A DNA stretch of 16,365 bases, taken from assembly GCA_014728685.1 (NCBI GenBank), contig WJLG01000076.1, positions 1 through 16,365 on the forward strand, read 5' to 3'. The notes beneath the pieces are model-generated. The model made no database searches, had not been told where the DNA came from, and was given only the letters and a program-made list of their open reading frames with translations. Source of the DNA: Candidatus Falkowiibacteriota bacterium. Its GTDB lineage: Bacteria; Patescibacteriota; Patescibacteriia; Patescibacteriales; WJLG01. Position numbers and translations under genes: made by a program. Positions 14,456 to 16,365 of the stretch are shown piece by piece; positions within the stretch are counted from its first letter, which is position 1, and each line of letters begins with the position of its first letter.

Positions 14456-15364
14456 ATGTTATCATTACTTAGGATCTTAAAATTCAGCTTGCAAGACATT
14501 ACCCGCAACATTTGGCTTTCGGCCGTAACGGTGATAATTTTGATATTGGCGCTTTTTTCCATAAATATGCTGGTGATAGTGAAATTGATCAGTGATACGG
14601 CCGTAGATGCTATCAAAGAGAAGATCGATATCAGCTTGTATTTGAATCCGGATAGTGAAGACAATGAGATCAATGCCCTAAAGGCTACTATCTCCAATTT
14701 TGAGCAAGTAAAAGAAGTTGAATACGTATCAAAGTCCGAGGCTTTGGAAATATTCAGGCAAAGGAATGAGGATAATCCGGAGATCCTGCAAGCTTTGCGG
14801 GAGCTGGGCAAGAATCCTTTGACCCCGACCTTGGTGATAAAACCGAAAAATCTTGACCATTTGGATCAGCTTATTCATCAAATAAACAAGCTGGACAGTG
14901 AAGTGATCGATTCGAGGAATTTTTCCGATCACAAAACCATATTGGAAAGGATAAATTCAGTGACCGATAAAGTAAGCCAAGCCGGATTGGTCTTGAGTAT
15001 GATATTCTTGTTGATCACTTTGTCGGTTGTCTTTAATGCAGTTAGAGTAGCTATCTATACTCACAGCACGGAGATAGCCATTATGAGACTGGTCGGCGCT
15101 TCTTATTATTTTATTTATATGCCGTTCATGATATCGAGTCTGGTGTACACCTTTATTGGGATTGTTGCTATCATAGCTGTTTTCTACCCGTTCTTAAGCC
15201 TGCTTCAACCTTATCTTGAGGCCTTTTTTGTCGGCTACAATATAAATATCATCAATTATTTCAACAGCAATTTCATCATCATTTTCGGCTTGGAATTCCT
15301 TGGCATAGCCTTGATAAACGTCATAGCCAGCTTCTTGGCGGTGAGGAGATATTCGAACGTTTAG
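14456..15364 (+). CDS. ftsX: Cell division protein FtsX
   Basis: 302 aa with the FtsX layout: cytoplasmic start, TM1 (~20-46), a large extracellular loop (~47-173), then TM2 (~175-198), TM3 (~222-248) and TM4 (~273-296). 'VKEVEYVSKSEALEIFRQ' (~85-102) is the usual conserved stretch of the outer loop. 'STEIAIMRLVGAS' (~204-216), between TM2 and TM3, is the standard cytoplasmic contact with FtsE. The outer loop normally recruits a coiled-coil hydrolase or activator (EnvC, PcsB, RipC); no such gene is visible, which makes the secreted carboxypeptidase upstream the obvious candidate. No Shine-Dalgarno; the start is preceded by an A run. Confidence 0.93.
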   Translation: MLSLLRILKFSLQDITRNIWLSAVTVIILILALFSINMLVIVKLISDTAVDAIKEKIDISLYLNPDSEDNEINALKATISNFEQVKEVEYVSKSEALEIFRQRNEDNPEILQALRELGKNPLTPTLVIKPKNLDHLDQLIHQINKLDSEVIDSRNFSDHKTILERINSVTDKVSQAGLVLSMIFLLITLSVVFNAVRVAIYTHSTEIAIMRLVGASYYFIYMPFMISSLVYTFIGIVAIIAVFYPFLSLLQPYLEAFFVGYNINIINYFNSNFIIIFGLEFLGIALINVIASFLAVRRYSNV

Positions 15365-15373
15365 ATCAAATAT

Positions 15374-15398
15374 CAAATTACAAAGTGCAAATTACAAA
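15374..15398. repeat. 11-bp direct repeat between ftsX and the glycosylase gene
   Basis: CAAATTACAAA occurs at 15374-15384 and again at 15388-15398, three bases apart. The second copy runs into the stem of the ftsX terminator. No function is evident. Confidence 0.6.
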
Positions 15399-15422
15399 AG
15401 TCCCGGCTTAAGGGGGCTTTTT
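15396..15422 (+). terminator. Terminator after ftsX, 14 bases upstream of the glycosylase start
   Basis: AAAAGTCCC (15396-15404) pairs with GGGGCTTTT (15413-15421), one pair being T·G, and ends in five T. Its closeness to the ATG at 15437 leaves almost no room for a separate promoter. Confidence 0.75.
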
Positions 15423-15436
15423 CTGAAAAAATAAAT

Positions 15437-15961
15437 ATGGGTGTTAAAATATTAAAAAAAGATTTTTTTAAAAGACCGACCTTAATAGTGGCTAAAGAAT
15501 TAATCGGTAAATATTTGGTAAAAAAAGTTGATGGAAAAGAAATGGCTTTAATGATCACTGAGGTCGAGGCTTATGACGGCCCTAGGGATAAAGCCTCTCA
15601 TGCCAGTCGCGGAATGACAGATAGAAATGCCATAATGTTTGCCGAAGGGGGCTATATTTATGTTTATCTTTGCTATGGAATGTACAATATGCTCAATTTT
15701 GTGACTGGAGAAAAGGATTACCCGGCCGCTATATTAATAAGAGGCGTAGAAGGCTTTGATGGTCCCGGAAAGCTAACCAGGCACTTAAAGATAGATCGCA
15801 GTTTTAATAAGATGGAAATATGCCCTAAAAGCGGATTGTGGGTTGAGGATAGGGGGGAAGTGATCGCTAAGAAAGATATTATTAGAACTCCAAGAATAGG
15901 AGTGGATTATGCTGGGGAAATTTGGAAGAACAAGCCATATAGATTTGTCTTAAAGACTTGA
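15437..15961 (+). CDS. DNA-3-methyladenine glycosylase, AAG/MPG family
   Basis: 174 aa, slightly short for a family usually near 190-200. 'ITEVEAYDGPRDKASHA' (~40-56) is the family signature: Glu44 corresponds to the human AAG general base Glu125, and His55, eleven residues on, to His136. 'YVYLCYGMYNMLNFV' (~75-89) supplies the substrate-pocket tyrosines and the conserved Asn. 'ILIRGVEG' (~99-106) and 'GPGKLTRHLKID' (~109-120) follow, and the end 'PRIGVDYAG...PYRF' is typical. The enzyme removes alkylated purines (3-methyladenine, hypoxanthine, ethenoadenine) from DNA by monofunctional base excision. The ATG at 15437 fits the family start. No Shine-Dalgarno and no promoter are visible between the ftsX terminator and this ATG, so expression may depend on terminator read-through. 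Confidence 0.92.
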   Translation: MGVKILKKDFFKRPTLIVAKELIGKYLVKKVDGKEMALMITEVEAYDGPRDKASHASRGMTDRNAIMFAEGGYIYVYLCYGMYNMLNFVTGEKDYPAAILIRGVEGFDGPGKLTRHLKIDRSFNKMEICPKSGLWVEDRGEVIAKKDIIRTPRIGVDYAGEIWKNKPYRFVLKT

Positions 15962-15967
15962 TAGACT

Positions 15968-15996
15968 TTGACAAATTTAGAAATTTTATCTATCAT
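15968..15996 (+). promoter_or_regulatory. Near-consensus promoter upstream of the tRNA-Gln leader
   Basis: Perfect TTGACA (15968-15973), a 17-base spacer and TATCAT (15991-15996), the best -35 in the window. Transcription should begin near 16003, immediately before the hairpin at 16009. It is the only convincing promoter ahead of tRNA-Gln. Confidence 0.7.
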
Positions 15997-16008
15997 ATAA
16001 GTAATATT

Positions 16009-16028
16009 ACCACCGAACGGTGGTTTTT
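16009..16028 (+). terminator. Hairpin with T run (end of glycosylase transcript, or first stem of the tRNA leader)
   Basis: ACCACC (16009-16014), loop GAAC, GGTGGT (16019-16024), then T to 16028. It is well placed to end the glycosylase mRNA, but it would also form the first ~25 bases of any transcript from the promoter at 15968-15996. Confidence 0.65.
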
Positions 16029-16038
16029 GGTTTACGTC

Positions 16039-16153
16039 GATCGGTGCTTAAGGAGGTCCGATCAAAAGACCCGCCAAAGGCAGGCGCCAGGCGGGCACGA
16101 TCCGCCCAGATTATTCAAATGATATGGTTGGATCGTGCCTTCTTTAAGGCGGA
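16039..16153 (+). other. Hairpin-rich leader or dispersed palindromic repeat upstream of tRNA-Gln
   Basis: Successive inverted repeats: GATCGG/CCGATC (16039-16044, 16058-16063); CCCGCC/GGCGGG (16070-16075, 16090-16095); GGCACGATCC/GGATCGTGCC (16094-16103, 16130-16139); GCCTT/AAGGC (16137-16141, 16146-16150). TCCGCC (16101-16106) can also pair with GGCGGA (16148-16153), competing with the third stem. The GC-rich 16070-16107 part differs from the AT-rich spacers elsewhere. No protein is supported here. It could be a structured transcript leader, a small RNA, or a REP-like intergenic repeat. Confidence 0.55.
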
Positions 16154-16158
16154 CGCAG

Positions 16159-16229
16159 TCGGGGATCGTCTAATGGTAGGACAGCTGGTTTTGGTCCAGT
16201 CAATCGGGGTTCGACTCCCTGTCCCCGAG
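16159..16229 (+). tRNA. tRNA-Gln, anticodon UUG
   Basis: Cloverleaf: acceptor TCGGGGA/TCCCCGA, D arm GTC..GAC region, anticodon loop TTTTGGT (UUG, reads CAA), and T arm with GGTTCGACTCC. The U1-A72 first pair and G73 discriminator are typical of tRNA-Gln. CCA is not encoded. Confidence 0.95.
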
Positions 16230-16230
16230 C

Positions 16231-16264
16231 AAAAAAAGAACACCCATATGGGTGTTCTTTTTTT
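16231..16264 (+). terminator. Perfect palindromic terminator of tRNA-Gln
   Basis: A 34-base perfect palindrome starts two bases after the discriminator: seven A, GAACACCC, ATAT, GGGTGTTC, seven T. It would terminate equally on either strand. Confidence 0.92.
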
Positions 16265-16365
16265 GCTCTCCCTCTTGAACGAAATCCGAACTTTTTATGA
16301 AGAAAATAACGAATGGAACGCCTAAAGGCGATTTATATATACCCGCCCCGCTTCGCTCCCGCCCC
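16265..16365. other. Window-end spacer with small hairpin and GC-rich repeat
   Basis: No gene is seen. CGCC-TAAA-GGCG forms a 4-bp hairpin at 16319-16330. The last bases hold two copies of CCCGCCCC (16342-16349 and 16358-16365) around GCTTCGCT, a GC-rich patch unlike the AT-rich surroundings that may be the start of another intergenic repeat cut by the window edge. Confidence 0.4.

Noticed and set aside
16020..16325. A 101-codon open frame at the window end
   Set aside because: It runs through tRNA-Gln and its terminator and has no recognisable protein character.
1..16365. UGA recoded to glycine, as in Gracilibacteria
   Set aside because: Genes such as the VirD4-like ATPase and the P-type ATPase end at TGA at the expected family lengths and have no in-frame TGA.
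1..16365. CRISPR arrays, insertion sequences, integrases or prophage genes
   Set aside because: No regularly spaced repeats, transposase motifs or integrase signatures were found; the VirD4-like gene alone does not make a mobile element.

Overview
The window reads as a stretch of a small-genome, low-G+C bacterium of the Patescibacteria/CPR type (Parcubacteria-like). This is an inference from gene content and style: cohesin-type surface proteins, a membrane protein/VirD4-like ATPase gene pair of a kind I associate with CPR genomes, FtsB and FtsEX on a compact contig, short AT-rich spacers, and very few Shine-Dalgarno sequences. TGA is used as a normal stop, so the UGA-recoded Gracilibacteria/Absconditabacteria are unlikely. 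All protein genes lie on the + strand; the only minus-strand gene is a tRNA.

Layout. (1) 1-3.5 kb, cell surface: two tandem membrane-anchored cohesin-like/Ig-like proteins (the first cut by the window edge), then a membrane-anchored protein with 36 cysteines in about six modules. (2) 3.6-7.0 kb: a membrane protein and a VirD4/TraG/HerA-like ATPase ending in a CxxC-x17-CxxC zinc ribbon, probably two parts of one DNA-handling machine. (3) 7.1-8.7 kb: a processive-type membrane GT2 glycosyltransferase. (4) 8.8-11.9 kb: a type II P-type cation ATPase overlapping by ATGA with an FtsB/DivIC-like divisome gene. (5) 11.9-12.0 kb: tRNA-Thr(CGU) on the minus strand; its terminator lies inside the 3' end of the ftsB-like gene, and its -10 box overlaps a candidate -10 of the next gene. 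(6) 12.1-15.4 kb: a secreted fusion of an RlpA-like double-psi beta barrel and an S11 D-Ala-D-Ala carboxypeptidase, followed by ftsE and ftsX. (7) 15.4 kb to the end: a 3-methyladenine DNA glycosylase, a near-consensus promoter, a hairpin-rich leader, tRNA-Gln(UUG) and a perfect palindromic terminator.

How the genes fit together. The ftsB-like gene, the carboxypeptidase-barrel fusion and ftsEX form a division and peptidoglycan-remodelling group. FtsEX in other bacteria controls cell-wall hydrolases, so the adjacent fusion is a natural candidate client. The cohesin-like, Cys-rich and glycosyltransferase genes point to an elaborate cell surface. The points most worth following are the DPBB-carboxypeptidase next to FtsEX, the Cys-rich modular protein, the split coupling-ATPase system, and the leader upstream of tRNA-Gln.
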